Part shown: one piece after another, positions 16,841 through 25,484 of the stretch
How positions within the stretch are numbered: the first letter of the stretch is position 1
Layout: each line of letters starts with the position of its first letter
Program-made: the position numbers and the translations under genes
Assembly: GCF_004122735.1 (NCBI RefSeq)
Contig: NZ_SDIF01000034.1
Location: 1-60,311 of the forward strand
Direction: 5' to 3'
DNA: 60,311 nucleotides
DNA from: Streptomyces sioyaensis
Lineage (GTDB): Bacteria; Actinomycetota; Actinomycetes; Streptomycetales; Streptomycetaceae
Notes under the pieces: generated by a model
Told to the model about the DNA's origin: nothing
The model's database searches: none
The model's input: only the letters and a program-made list of their open reading frames with translations

Positions 16841-18160
16841 TCAGGCCTCCGCCCTCGCGACCGCCACCGCGCTCTCCCGGGCGACGAGCGGGACCAGCGC
16901 GATGGCCGTGGCGCCGAGGAAGCCGGCCAGGGCGAAGGCGGTGAAGCCCCAACTCTGGTGGCCGCTCGCCGCGAGGACACCGCCCAACCACGGGCCGACG
17001 ACCGCGCCGGTACGGCCGACCCCGGTGACCCAGCCGAGCCCGGCGGCCCGCTCGCTCTCCCGGTAGACGGAGTTGGTGGCGGCGTACACCATGGCCTGGG
17101 CGCTGTACAGCCACACTCCGGTGACCGCCACGACTGCGTACGTCACCGCCAGCGGCAAGTGGGACTTGAGCAGCAGGGCACCGACGGCCGTCAGCACGAA
17201 CCAGACCGCCGAGACCCGCACCGGTCCGAAACGGTCGGCCGCCCGGCCCGCGACCAGCATGCCGACGATGCCGCCCGCGTTGATCACCATCAGGAAGCTG
17301 ATCGAGGAGGTGAGGCCGTAGCCGGAGGTCCGCATCAGCTGCGGCAGCCAGGTACTCATCCCGTACACCAGCATCAGCCCGCAGAAGCTGGCCAGCCACA
17401 GCAGCGGCGTCGTCCCCCGCGACTCGTGGGCGAACAGCGCCCGTACCGCCGCCCACCGCCCCTTCGCGCCCGCGGCCGGAGCCGCACCCGCCGCCGGCCG
17501 GGGCAGTCCGTAGCGGGCCGCGACGGCGCGGGCCCGTTCGCCCTGACCTCGCGCGAGCAGCACACCGGGCGACTCGGGCAGCAGCTTCCACAGCAGCGGT
17601 ACGGCAATCACGGCGGGCAGCGCACCCGCCCAGAACACCGAGCGCCAGCCCGCCGCCGGAGCGACGGTCATCCCGAGCACCGTCGCCGCCATCCCGCCGG
17701 CGTGGTAGGAGGTCATCAACAGGCCGGTGGCCAGCGCCACCCGGCCCCGGGGCGCGAACTCCATCACCATGGCCAGACCGAGCGGCATCAACCCGCCGAG
17801 ACCGAGGCCCGCGAGGAACCGACCGGCCCCGAGCATCGCCGGGCTGCCGGCCAGCGCACATACCGCCGAGCCGAGCGAGAACACCGTCACGCTGCCGGCC
17901 AGCAGCGGCCGGCGCCCGAGCCAGTCGGTCAGATTGCCGGCCGCCAGCGCGCCGATGAGCATGCCGAAGGTGGTCCAACTGCCGATGGTTCCGGCGTCGG
18001 CCGGGGTCAGTCCGAATCCGTGGTCGTCAAGGATGTGCGGCATGACGGCGCCGTAGATGTTGATGTCCATGCCGTCGAAGAACACGGCCAGCCAGCACAG
18101 GGCAAACACCGGGAAGACCGAGCGGAAGGAGTGGGGAGGTGGGTCGAAGGAAGAAGTCAT
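16841..18160 (-). CDS. MFS aromatic-acid permease (AAHS family, PcaK-like)
   Basis: 439-aa membrane protein with about 12 hydrophobic segments. The first helix has the aromatic acid:H+ symporter signature AVFFDGMDINIYGAVMPHIL (acidic D-x-x-D), and motif A between TM2 and TM3 reads GNLTDWLGRRP. The family imports protocatechuate, 4-hydroxybenzoate or related acids. Its position at the end of the pca cluster and the shared operator-like dyad 54-73 nt upstream of its start support uptake of the pathway substrate. The start at 18160 has only a weak GGA upstream. Confidence 0.85.
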   Translation of the reverse strand: MTSSFDPPPHSFRSVFPVFALCWLAVFFDGMDINIYGAVMPHILDDHGFGLTPADAGTIGSWTTFGMLIGALAAGNLTDWLGRRPLLAGSVTVFSLGSAVCALAGSPAMLGAGRFLAGLGLGGLMPLGLAMVMEFAPRGRVALATGLLMTSYHAGGMAATVLGMTVAPAAGWRSVFWAGALPAVIAVPLLWKLLPESPGVLLARGQGERARAVAARYGLPRPAAGAAPAAGAKGRWAAVRALFAHESRGTTPLLWLASFCGLMLVYGMSTWLPQLMRTSGYGLTSSISFLMVINAGGIVGMLVAGRAADRFGPVRVSAVWFVLTAVGALLLKSHLPLAVTYAVVAVTGVWLYSAQAMVYAATNSVYRESERAAGLGWVTGVGRTGAVVGPWLGGVLAASGHQSWGFTAFALAGFLGATAIALVPLVARESAVAVARAEA

Positions 18161-18213
18161 GTCTGTCCCAGGGGAGCGAAGGGAGGGGGTGATGTTCGCC
18201 GGGGAAGTTCGTC

Positions 18214-18233
18214 CAGTGAACTGATATTCACTG
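18214..18233. promoter_or_regulatory. Candidate operator of the aromatic-acid permease gene
   Basis: Perfect inverted repeat CAGTGAA-CTGATA-TTCACTG (7-bp arms, 6-nt spacer), 54 nt upstream of the permease ATG. Its core AGTGAA-N6-TTCA is identical to the one in front of pcaI, including spacer length, while the spacer bases differ, as expected for a protein-binding site. Confidence 0.6.
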
Positions 18234-18323
18234 CTGAGGTGGCATGAGTGTCCGGCCGAGGCGTACGGGTGTCAATGACTCGGCGCCTGGAGTTTTCGCC
18301 GGTCACCCCCATCGCCCCCGGGA

Positions 18324-20180
18324 TCAGCCGCGGGTGTCCGGGCTCTGGACCGCTTCGGGGAGTTGGCGGCGCCCGGCGATGCCGAGTTTGCGGAATCCGT
18401 TGGTGAGATGGTTCTCCACGGTGCGCTGCGTGATGAACAGCTTCTGCGCGATCTCGCGGTTCGTCAGGCCGTCGGCCGCCAGGGCGGCGACCCGGCGTTC
18501 GCCGGCCGTCAGCGCCTCGACCCCCACCGTGCAGGGGGTTCGGGGGCGGGCCCCGAATTCCCGCAGTCTGCTGAGGGCTTGCGCGCTCAGGCTCGCCGCT
18601 GAGCAGTGCTGAGCGAGGCGGAGGCCGCGGTGGGCCAGGTCGCGCGCGACACGGGTATGACCGGGCTCGTGCCGCAGCGTGGCGAGCTCGATGAGCGAGC
18701 GGGCCTGCTCCACCGTCGCCTCGGCCTGCCCCAACAGGTCGACCGACTCCTCCAGCAGACGCCGGCCGCGTGGTCCGCGCGCCACCAGACCGGCGGCGCG
18801 CGACGAGATGCCGAGAGCGCGGGGCGCGCCAAAGGACCGCGCCTGGTCGAGTTCCTCCTGCGCGAGGCGTTCGGCCGGGCCGTGGTCGCCCAGGGCCAGG
18901 TGCGCGAGGGCGGCCAGGGAACGCCAGGGCAGCACGGCCGGGTTGTCCCGTCGCCAGGCGAGCTGACGTCGGCCGCACTCCAGCAGATCGTGCAGCGCGT
19001 CGTCGGCGTGGCCGCGGGCGAGGGAGAGGCGCGCGCGGGCCTCCAGGAGATGTGTCCACTGCCAGTCCGGCTCAAGACGCGCGCAGTCGGGCCGGGCGAG
19101 AAGCCGGGCCGCCTCGTCGAATTCCGCGGCCTCCACCAGCGCGCGCACCAGAGCGGCGGTCGCCAGTGCCACCCTGGCGTTTCCCCGGGAGGCGGAGAGC
19201 AGGTCGAGGGAGTCACGGCCCGCGTCGATCGCCGTCGGCACATCACCGGACCGGTAGGCGCATGCGCACCGGCTCATCGACACCAGGATCCGGGAAGCAG
19301 GCCGTGCGTCCTCCTGGATGTCGGCCGCCACGCGGTCGATGAACGCGGCGGCTTCGCTCGACCGATCGCACCAGGTCAGAGCCTGCACGGCCAGCTCGGC
19401 CGCCATCACCGTCACGCCCTGCGGCAGCTCGCCCTCCAGTGCGCGGCGTGCCTGGGCGGCCACGCGGTCGGCGTCGGCGTCCGTTCCGAGGGCGAGGCTC
19501 GCCCGGACCGCCGCCACCCCTCGTACGGCCACAGGGGCGTGCGGACCGGCCGCCTCCAGCTCGGCGACGGTCCGGTCGACCTGCGTACGCCGGGTCCGGT
19601 CATCGAGGTCGGTCAGGAGACGCTGGACGTCCAGGTGCACCGCCAGGTCCCCGCGGGACGGTTCGGCGCGGGCCAGGGCACGGGCCTCGCGGTCGAGCAG
19701 CTCGGCCGCCTGGCATCCGCGGCGGCACCGCACGAGGGCGTCGGCGAGGACGGGCACGATCTCCCGCCGCTGCGGCGCCTGCTCGGTGAGCAGGCCGAGG
19801 GATTCGGTGAGGTGACGGACCGCGGCCGCCGGGTGGCCGCCGGCCTCGATACGGCCCAACTCCCCCAGCACCAGGGCCCGGTCCCCGTCCGGCAGCGGTT
19901 CGCGCAGGGCCCGGAGCAGGTAACGGATCGCCGCGCCGGAATCGTCGTGTGCCGTCGCCGCCCGGGCAGCGGCGCGCAGCACGCTGAGGACCCACGGCAT
20001 GCCGGTCGGCTCGGCGGCGAGGAGATGCCCGGCGGTCTCCTCCGGTGGCGCGTCCTGGTCGTGCAACCGACGGGCGGTCTGGTAGTGCGGGCACGTCCGC
20101 TCGCACGGCTCGGAAACGGTGATGGCTCCTGCCCCCCTTGTCCAACGAGTGATCACCTTCGTATGCGTACGCCGGCGCAT
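18324..20180 (-). CDS. LAL-type LuxR regulator lacking its ATPase domain
   Basis: About 618 aa. The C-terminal 65 residues are a LuxR helix-turn-helix (LTAGERRVAALAADGLTNREIAQKLFITQRTVENHLTNGFRKLGI), preceded by about 500 residues of TPR-like helices. The first recognisable segment (HYQTARRLHDQDAPPEETAGHLLAAEPTG) normally lies just after the AAA ATPase module of large ATP-binding LuxR regulators. No Walker A or B motif is found upstream, so some 350-400 residues are missing. The start is uncertain: the ATG at 20180 has no purine-rich ribosome binding site. It could be a decayed gene whose 5' half was deleted, or a short functional variant. Confidence 0.7.
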   Translation of the reverse strand: MRRRTHTKVITRWTRGAGAITVSEPCERTCPHYQTARRLHDQDAPPEETAGHLLAAEPTGMPWVLSVLRAAARAATAHDDSGAAIRYLLRALREPLPDGDRALVLGELGRIEAGGHPAAAVRHLTESLGLLTEQAPQRREIVPVLADALVRCRRGCQAAELLDREARALARAEPSRGDLAVHLDVQRLLTDLDDRTRRTQVDRTVAELEAAGPHAPVAVRGVAAVRASLALGTDADADRVAAQARRALEGELPQGVTVMAAELAVQALTWCDRSSEAAAFIDRVAADIQEDARPASRILVSMSRCACAYRSGDVPTAIDAGRDSLDLLSASRGNARVALATAALVRALVEAAEFDEAARLLARPDCARLEPDWQWTHLLEARARLSLARGHADDALHDLLECGRRQLAWRRDNPAVLPWRSLAALAHLALGDHGPAERLAQEELDQARSFGAPRALGISSRAAGLVARGPRGRRLLEESVDLLGQAEATVEQARSLIELATLRHEPGHTRVARDLAHRGLRLAQHCSAASLSAQALSRLREFGARPRTPCTVGVEALTAGERRVAALAADGLTNREIAQKLFITQRTVENHLTNGFRKLGIAGRRQLPEAVQSPDTRG

Positions 20181-20435
20181 GGGGAGTGTGGAACACAGCC
20201 CTCCGCCCCGCGTGGTGCCGCGTTCTCGCACGTCACTGAGGCTGCCCGGCGCGCATCCATCATCGCGGCCGGGCAGGGAAGGTCGTAGGGGAGAAATACC
20301 TGTACCGCCACCGTCTTGGCGAGTACGTATCCGCCGCACCCACGACGGCCAACCGCTGCCGGACGGCCTTCGCCCGCGCGCCCGGATCGCGGCTTCCGGT
20401 GGCACGGCCACCGCGATCCGGGCGCGCGGGACGGT

Positions 20436-20813
20436 TCAACCGGCTCGGCGCAGACCGGCAACCTGCAAGGAGCCGAAGACCACCACCGCCACGCCGATGA
20501 AGCCGACGTAGCCGATCCCCAGCGTGGTGATCTCGAACCACCCGGCCGTCAGCAGCGCCACACACCCCACCGCCCAGACGGCGTTGAGCACCACGGCGCC
20601 GACCGCGACCCAGCGGATGACCGTCTGCCGGGTGGCGGCGTACCACAGCGCGGCGGCATAGACAGCCAGGAATGCCCCCTGTCCCCAGTGCAGCCATGCC
20701 GGGAGACCCAGCATCCCGTCCAGGCTCCGCGCGCCCAGGAGACTGAGCACCGCCACGAGGCCGGACACCACCCCGTCCGTTTTCAGGGCGAAGCGCAACA
20801 AGAACTCGTTCAT
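20436..20813 (-). CDS. Small integral membrane protein
   Basis: 125 aa with four hydrophobic segments (about residues 13-35, 45-62, 68-90 and 95-115). No family recognised with confidence; overall layout resembles small DoxX/SPW-like actinobacterial membrane proteins. Its ATG lies 14 nt after the stop of the alpha/beta-hydrolase gene, so the two are likely co-transcribed. Confidence 0.7.
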   Translation of the reverse strand: MNEFLLRFALKTDGVVSGLVAVLSLLGARSLDGMLGLPAWLHWGQGAFLAVYAAALWYAATRQTVIRWVAVGAVVLNAVWAVGCVALLTAGWFEITTLGIGYVGFIGVAVVVFGSLQVAGLRRAG

Positions 20814-20827
20814 GACCGGCACCGCTC

Positions 20828-21514
20828 TCAGCAACCGGCCGTCGCGGCCGAAGCAATCACGTCGGCGACCCGCTCCGGCTGGGAGAGCAGCACCGCGTGG
20901 CTCGCCGGCACGGAGGTGACGGACGCCCCCATGCGCTCGGCCATCCACTCCTGCGCGGCGGGCAACAGCGCCTTGTCGTTCTCGGCGACCAGGTACCAGG
21001 ACGGGATCGTGAGCCAGGCCGGTTCGCCGGACGGGGTGGCGAAGCATGCCGGGGCGGCCGGCTTCTGCACGCTGGCCAGCACGGCGGCGCGGGCGGACGG
21101 GAGGTCCGCGGCGAACACCTGCCGGTACCGGTCGGGGTCGATCCACAACCGGCCCTGCTCGTCCTGCTGGACCGCTTCGCCGACGGCCGACGGGAAGCGG
21201 GCCAGGATGTCATTGCCCCGCTCCCCCTGCTGAGGAGCGAAGGCCGCTATGTACACCAGGGCCGACACGTTCGGCGCGCCCTGCGCCGCGTTGGTGATGA
21301 CGGCGCCCCCGTAGGACCAGCCCGCCAGCACGACCGGTCCCGGCAGCCGGTCCACCACCTGCCGGGTGTACGCCACGTCCTCCTCCACCGAGGTCAGCGG
21401 CAGCTGTACGGCATGCACCCGGTGCCCGGCGGCGTGCAGGAGCGGGATCACCTCGCTCCAGCTCGACCCGTCGGCCCACAGCCCGTGTACCACCACAATG
21501 TCAGTCACAACCAT
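20828..21514 (-). CDS. Alpha/beta-hydrolase
   Basis: 228-aa cytoplasmic hydrolase of the small esterase/'salicylate esterase-like' group. The oxyanion segment VVVHGLWADGSSW, nucleophile elbow AGWSYGGAV, acid region VAENDKALLP and catalytic His in VPASHAVLLSQP are all present. The start is ATG 21514, only 3 nt after a GAGGG; the GTG two codons later (21508) has better spacing and may be the true start. Substrate unknown. Probably operonic with the membrane protein downstream. Confidence 0.82.
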   Translation of the reverse strand: MVVTDIVVVHGLWADGSSWSEVIPLLHAAGHRVHAVQLPLTSVEEDVAYTRQVVDRLPGPVVLAGWSYGGAVITNAAQGAPNVSALVYIAAFAPQQGERGNDILARFPSAVGEAVQQDEQGRLWIDPDRYRQVFAADLPSARAAVLASVQKPAAPACFATPSGEPAWLTIPSWYLVAENDKALLPAAQEWMAERMGASVTSVPASHAVLLSQPERVADVIASAATAGC

Positions 21515-21864
21515 CAACCCTCGTGCTCGGATCGGTGCCCGACCCGCTGTGCGTGCCGGTCGGTGAAGCTTTCCGGGATCAAGGCTGTCGGAGCGGAGAC
21601 CGCCAGGGATCACGGAATCCCCGTGAGATTTCGATGCGGACTCCGGGCCCTCGGAAACGCCCGGCAGCCGCGTCAGGCCCAGGGCAACGGATCAGGGCAC
21701 GAATCAGGGCAATGGATCAGGGCAATGGACGGGGCCGAGGGAAAGCCCCTTTCTTAGCGGCACGTTAGATCTGACGGCCGGACCTTGTCCGGGTACGACG
21801 GCACCCGCATCCTCTGAGCACCTCATCGCCTCTCCCACCAGGGGACTTCTCGTCTGGAGCCGTC
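21515..21864. other. 350-nt gene-free stretch with a minisatellite
   Basis: Lies between a leftward hydrolase gene and a rightward permease gene, so it should hold both promoters. It contains imperfect copies of a 13-bp unit, ATCAGGGCAATGG, at about 21680-21730 (four degenerate units). GGAG lies 5 nt before the permease ATG. No gene with coding-type codon use is seen. Confidence 0.6.
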
Positions 21865-23235
21865 ATGTCACCGTCCGCCGCCCTGCCCAGGAAGCCATCC
21901 GGCGACGAGCGCGCGAAGCGCCGCCTCGCCCTGATCGGCGGGTCGCTCGGCAACCTCGTCGAGTGGTACGACTGGTTCGTCTACGCCACCTTCGCGATCT
22001 ACTTCGCGGACTCGTTCTTCCCCGGCGAAAACCCGACCACCCAGCTGATGAACACGGCAGGGATCTTCGCCGTCGGGTTCCTGATGCGCCCGGTCGGCGG
22101 CTGGGTCCTCGGCCGGGCCGCGGACCGGCACGGGCGGAAGAGCGCGCTCACCCTCACCGTCGCCATGATGTCGGTGGCCGCCCTGCTGATCTCCGTCGCC
22201 CCGACCTACGGGCAGGCCGGCTACGTCGGCGCGCTCGTACTCCTGCTGGCGCGCCTGCTGCAAGGGATGAGCATCGGCGGTGAGTACGCGGCGAGCGCCA
22301 CCTATCTGACCGAGGCGTCGGCCCGCGGCCGCCGGGGGCTGGGCTCGTCGATGCAGTACGTGTCGATGACCTGCGGCCAACTGCTCGGCCTGGGCATCCT
22401 CATCACCCTGCAGCAGACGCTGAGCGCCCCCCAACTGTCGAGCTGGGGCTGGCGGATTCCGTTCGTCCTCGGGGCGCTCTTCGCGGTGGTGGTGTTCTGG
22501 CTGCGGCGCCGCCTGGAGGAGACCGAGGCGTTCACCGAGCAGTCCGCCGGCCGCGGCCGCGACGACACCCGCGGCACCCTGAAGGCCCTGTGGCAGCACC
22601 GCCGCCAGGCGGGCCTGGTCATGGCGCTCACCCTCGGCGGCACGGTGGCCTATTACACGTACACCACGTATCTGACCAAGTACCTGATCGGCAGCGCGGG
22701 CATGGCGAAGACCACCGCCACCCTGGTGAGCTTCACCTCGCTGACCGTCTTCGCCGTGCTGCAGCCCTTCGCCGGGGCGCTGTCGGACCGGATCGGCCGC
22801 CGCCCGCTGCTGATCACGTTCGCGGTCGGCTGCACCGTCGGCACCTATCCGATCATGACCGCCCTGCGGTCGGCGTCGTCGTACTGGTCGGCGCTCGGAC
22901 TGTCGCTGCTGGCTCTGGTGATCGTCACCGGGTACACCTCGATCAACGCGGCGGTGAAGGCGGAGCTGTTCCCCACCCGGGTGCGCGCCCTGGGTGTGGC
23001 GCTGCCCTACGGGATCGCCAACGCGCTCTTCGGCGGTACGGCGGAGTATGTGGCGCTGTGGTTCAAGGACGCGGGCCACGAGACGATGTTCTTCTGGTAC
23101 GTGTCCGGGTGCGCGCTGATCTCCCTGGTCACCTACGTCCTGATGCCGGACACCCGGGACGCCGCGCTCAGCCGTGCCGAGGCCGACGCGGCCCCCGAGG
23201 CCGGGAGCCTGCCCCCGGTGACGGCGGCCGGCTGA
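21865..23235 (+). CDS. MFS permease, metabolite:H+ symporter (MHS) family
   Basis: 456-aa 12-TM transporter. The MHS hallmarks are clear: GNLVEWYDWFVYA at the first helix, FLMRPVGGWVLGRAADRHGRKSAL (motif A), LQGMSIGGEYAASATYLTE (helix 4-5) and SDRIGRRPLL in the second half. Relatives (KgtP, ShiA, ProP, citrate permeases) import organic acids or osmolytes, and alpha-ketoglutarate-like dicarboxylates are the best guess. The downstream two-component pair and TAXI protein suggest that a carboxylate stimulus controls it. GGAG precedes the ATG by 5 nt; a large hairpin follows the stop. Confidence 0.87.
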   Translation: MSPSAALPRKPSGDERAKRRLALIGGSLGNLVEWYDWFVYATFAIYFADSFFPGENPTTQLMNTAGIFAVGFLMRPVGGWVLGRAADRHGRKSALTLTVAMMSVAALLISVAPTYGQAGYVGALVLLLARLLQGMSIGGEYAASATYLTEASARGRRGLGSSMQYVSMTCGQLLGLGILITLQQTLSAPQLSSWGWRIPFVLGALFAVVVFWLRRRLEETEAFTEQSAGRGRDDTRGTLKALWQHRRQAGLVMALTLGGTVAYYTYTTYLTKYLIGSAGMAKTTATLVSFTSLTVFAVLQPFAGALSDRIGRRPLLITFAVGCTVGTYPIMTALRSASSYWSALGLSLLALVIVTGYTSINAAVKAELFPTRVRALGVALPYGIANALFGGTAEYVALWFKDAGHETMFFWYVSGCALISLVTYVLMPDTRDAALSRAEADAAPEAGSLPPVTAAG

Positions 23236-23238
23236 TCC

Positions 23239-23296
23239 GCCGCGGCTACGGGCACCGCGGTCCCGCGCCGCAGCCCGCAGTGGCCGTAGCCGCGGC
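23239..23296 (+). terminator. Hairpin after the MHS permease gene
   Basis: 13-bp perfect stem (GCCGCGGCTACGG / CCGTAGCCGCGGC) enclosing 32 nt, beginning 4 nt past the permease stop codon. Probably ends or attenuates the permease transcript before the response regulator gene. Confidence 0.6.
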
Positions 23297-23379
23297 CCCC
23301 ACCTGGGCAGGCCTCTTCCCCAGGAGCCGTCGATGGGGTATCCAGAAGGCGCTGTCCAGGTGACAGGGGAAATATCCGC

Positions 23380-24066
23380 ATGCATGCGCTTCTGGTCGAG
23401 GACGACGACCGTATGGCCCTCGCCCTCGGCACCGCCCTCGCCCAGCGCGGGCACACCGTCCGCAGGGTCGGCCGCGCCTCGGACGCCCTGCAGCATGCGC
23501 GCGAGGCCCAGTTCGTCCTGCTGGATCTCGGCCTGCCGGACCTGGACGGGCTGGAGCTGTTGCGGCGGCTGCGCACCGTGTGCGAAGCGCCCCTCATCGT
23601 GGTCACCGCCCGCTGCGAGGAGCGCGACATCGTGCAGGGCCTGCGCGCGGGCGCCGACGACTACGTGGTCAAGCCCTTCCGGATGACCGAGCTGATGGCC
23701 CGCATCGACGCCGTACGCCGCCGGACGGGCGCCCCGTCCGGCGACGGGCCCACCGGCGGCCGGGTGCGCACCGGTGACGTCGAGATCGATCCGGCGGGCC
23801 GCACCGTCACGGTGTCGGGGCAGCACATCCGGCTGACCCGGCGGGAGTTCGACGTGCTCGCCTTCCTGGCCGCGCGGCCCGGCGAGGTGCACTCCCGTGA
23901 GGAGATCCTGGACCGGATCTGGGGCGACGCGTTTCTGGCCGCCTCCCGCTCCCTGGACGTCCATGTGGCCGGTATCCGCGCCAAGACGGCCAGGCCCGGC
24001 CTGGTCCGTACGGTCCGAGGGTTCGGCTACCAGCTCGGGGCCACCGGCCAGGAGGACGGCCGATGA
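23380..24066 (+). CDS. OmpR-family response regulator (TctD-like)
   Basis: 228 aa. The receiver domain (1-115) has the acidic pocket EDDD at 7-10, phospho-acceptor Asp49 in LLDLGLPDLDG, Thr in VVTAR and Lys in VVKPF. The C-terminal winged helix (about 130-225) includes LTRREFDVLAFLAARPGEVHSREEILDRIWG and the recognition helix region SRSLDVHVAGIRAK. The last four nucleotides overlap the kinase gene (ATGA). TctDE-type pairs control tricarboxylate uptake, which fits the permease upstream. Confidence 0.93.
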   Translation: MHALLVEDDDRMALALGTALAQRGHTVRRVGRASDALQHAREAQFVLLDLGLPDLDGLELLRRLRTVCEAPLIVVTARCEERDIVQGLRAGADDYVVKPFRMTELMARIDAVRRRTGAPSGDGPTGGRVRTGDVEIDPAGRTVTVSGQHIRLTRREFDVLAFLAARPGEVHSREEILDRIWGDAFLAASRSLDVHVAGIRAKTARPGLVRTVRGFGYQLGATGQEDGR

Positions 24067-25448
24067 GGCGCAGACTTCTGGCCGTACTGATCGTGCTGAT
24101 CGGCGCCGCGGTGCTCCTGCTGTCGATTCCGCTGGCCGACTCCTCCGCCCGGGGACGCACCGAGCATCTGCTGCTCCAGCGGCGGTCCGAAGCGGTACGG
24201 TTCGCCGACCTCGCCGACCGGGTGCGGACCGCGGCCGACCGGTCCGAGCTGTCCACCGAGATCGGCCGGTACGCGGAGCTGTACCGGGCCGCTGTGCTGG
24301 TCGTGGACACGACGGGACGCACCGTGGCGCAGGCCGGGGCGGGCGCCGCGTCGGCGGCCGCGGCCACGGCGGTCGAGGCGAAAACCCAGGCCCTGACCGG
24401 CCGTTCCACCGCGACGCTGCCGACGATCCGGCCCTGGGGCCCGTCCACCGTGGTGCTGGCCGAGCCGGTGGGGCGGGACGAGCGGGTGAGCGGGGCGGTG
24501 CTGCTGGCCGCCCCCACCGCCGCCGCGCGCCGGGACGTGACCGTCCGCTGGTCGCTCCTCGCGGCCGGCGCCCTCGCCGCGTTCACCTCGGCCGTCCTGG
24601 TCGCGGCGGGGCTCACCCGGTGGCTGATGCGTCCGGTGCGTGACCTGGACCGGGCGGTGGAGGGGCTGGCGGCCGGCAGTCTCCAAGCGCGGGCCGTCTC
24701 CGATACCGGACCACCGGAACTGCGCCGTCTGCGGCAGCACTTCAACACCATGGCGGAGGCGGTGGGCACCTCCCTGCACCGCCAGCGCGCCTTCGTCGCC
24801 GACGCCTCCCACCAGCTGCGCAACCCGCTGGCGACCCTGGTGCTCCAGTTGGAGAACGTGGAGCCGCACCTCGGCCCGGGGCCGGGCCGAGCGGAGCACT
24901 CCCGCGCGCTCGACGAGGCGGAACGCCTGGGGGAACTGCTCGACGGTCTGCTCGCGCTCGCCCGGGTGGAGTCCGGCACCGCCGAACTGACCGACCAGGA
25001 CGCGGCGGCGGCCGTCCATGAGCGGGTGGCGGCCTGGGAACCCGTCTTCCGCGCGAACGGCCTGGAGCTGACCGCCGACGTACGCGACGACCTGCGGGTA
25101 CGGGCGCTGCCCGACGCGGTGGGCCGTGTCCTGGACGCCCTGCTCGACAACGCCGCCAAGTTCGTACCGTCCGGCGGCCGCGTCGACGTACACGCCGCGG
25201 CTCGGGGCGGGAACGTCGTCGTACGCGTCGCCGACAACGGCCCCGGGGTGTCCGAGGACCAGGTGGACGCACTGCTGCGGCGCTTCGTCCGCGGCGCCCA
25301 GCACCAGAACGTGCCCGGCAGCGGGCTGGGCCTGGCCATCGCCGACGAGATCGCCCAGATCAGCGGCGGCCGCCTTACCGCCGGCCACAACACGCCACGG
25401 GGCCTGGCCATGGAACTGCTGCTGCCGGCCTTCCGGACGGACCGATGA
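24063..25448 (+). CDS. Sensor histidine kinase (TctE/OmpR-partner type)
   Basis: 461 aa. TM1 at about 5-24, an extracytoplasmic sensor of about 130 residues, TM2 at about 163-187, HAMP-like segment (LMRPVRDLDRAVEGLAAGSL), then the dimerisation/phosphoacceptor box FVADASHQLRNPLATL with His250. The ATPase domain has the N box (DNAAKFVPSG), G1 (VADNGPGV) and G2 (GSGLGLAIADEI). The stop is 36 nt from the convergent TAXI protein gene. The ligand is unknown; organic acids are the likely class from context. Confidence 0.93.
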   Translation: MRRRLLAVLIVLIGAAVLLLSIPLADSSARGRTEHLLLQRRSEAVRFADLADRVRTAADRSELSTEIGRYAELYRAAVLVVDTTGRTVAQAGAGAASAAAATAVEAKTQALTGRSTATLPTIRPWGPSTVVLAEPVGRDERVSGAVLLAAPTAAARRDVTVRWSLLAAGALAAFTSAVLVAAGLTRWLMRPVRDLDRAVEGLAAGSLQARAVSDTGPPELRRLRQHFNTMAEAVGTSLHRQRAFVADASHQLRNPLATLVLQLENVEPHLGPGPGRAEHSRALDEAERLGELLDGLLALARVESGTAELTDQDAAAAVHERVAAWEPVFRANGLELTADVRDDLRVRALPDAVGRVLDALLDNAAKFVPSGGRVDVHAAARGGNVVVRVADNGPGVSEDQVDALLRRFVRGAQHQNVPGSGLGLAIADEIAQISGGRLTAGHNTPRGLAMELLLPAFRTDR

Positions 25449-25484
25449 CCGCCGCGTTCCGGCCGCCGGACGCTGCCGGGCGGG

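Noticed and set aside
14238..17066. Very long plus-strand open frame (over 900 codons) across pcaI and the IclR gene
   Set aside because: It reads antisense through pcaI and out of frame through the regulator; composition is Arg/Gly/Pro/Ala filler without domains.
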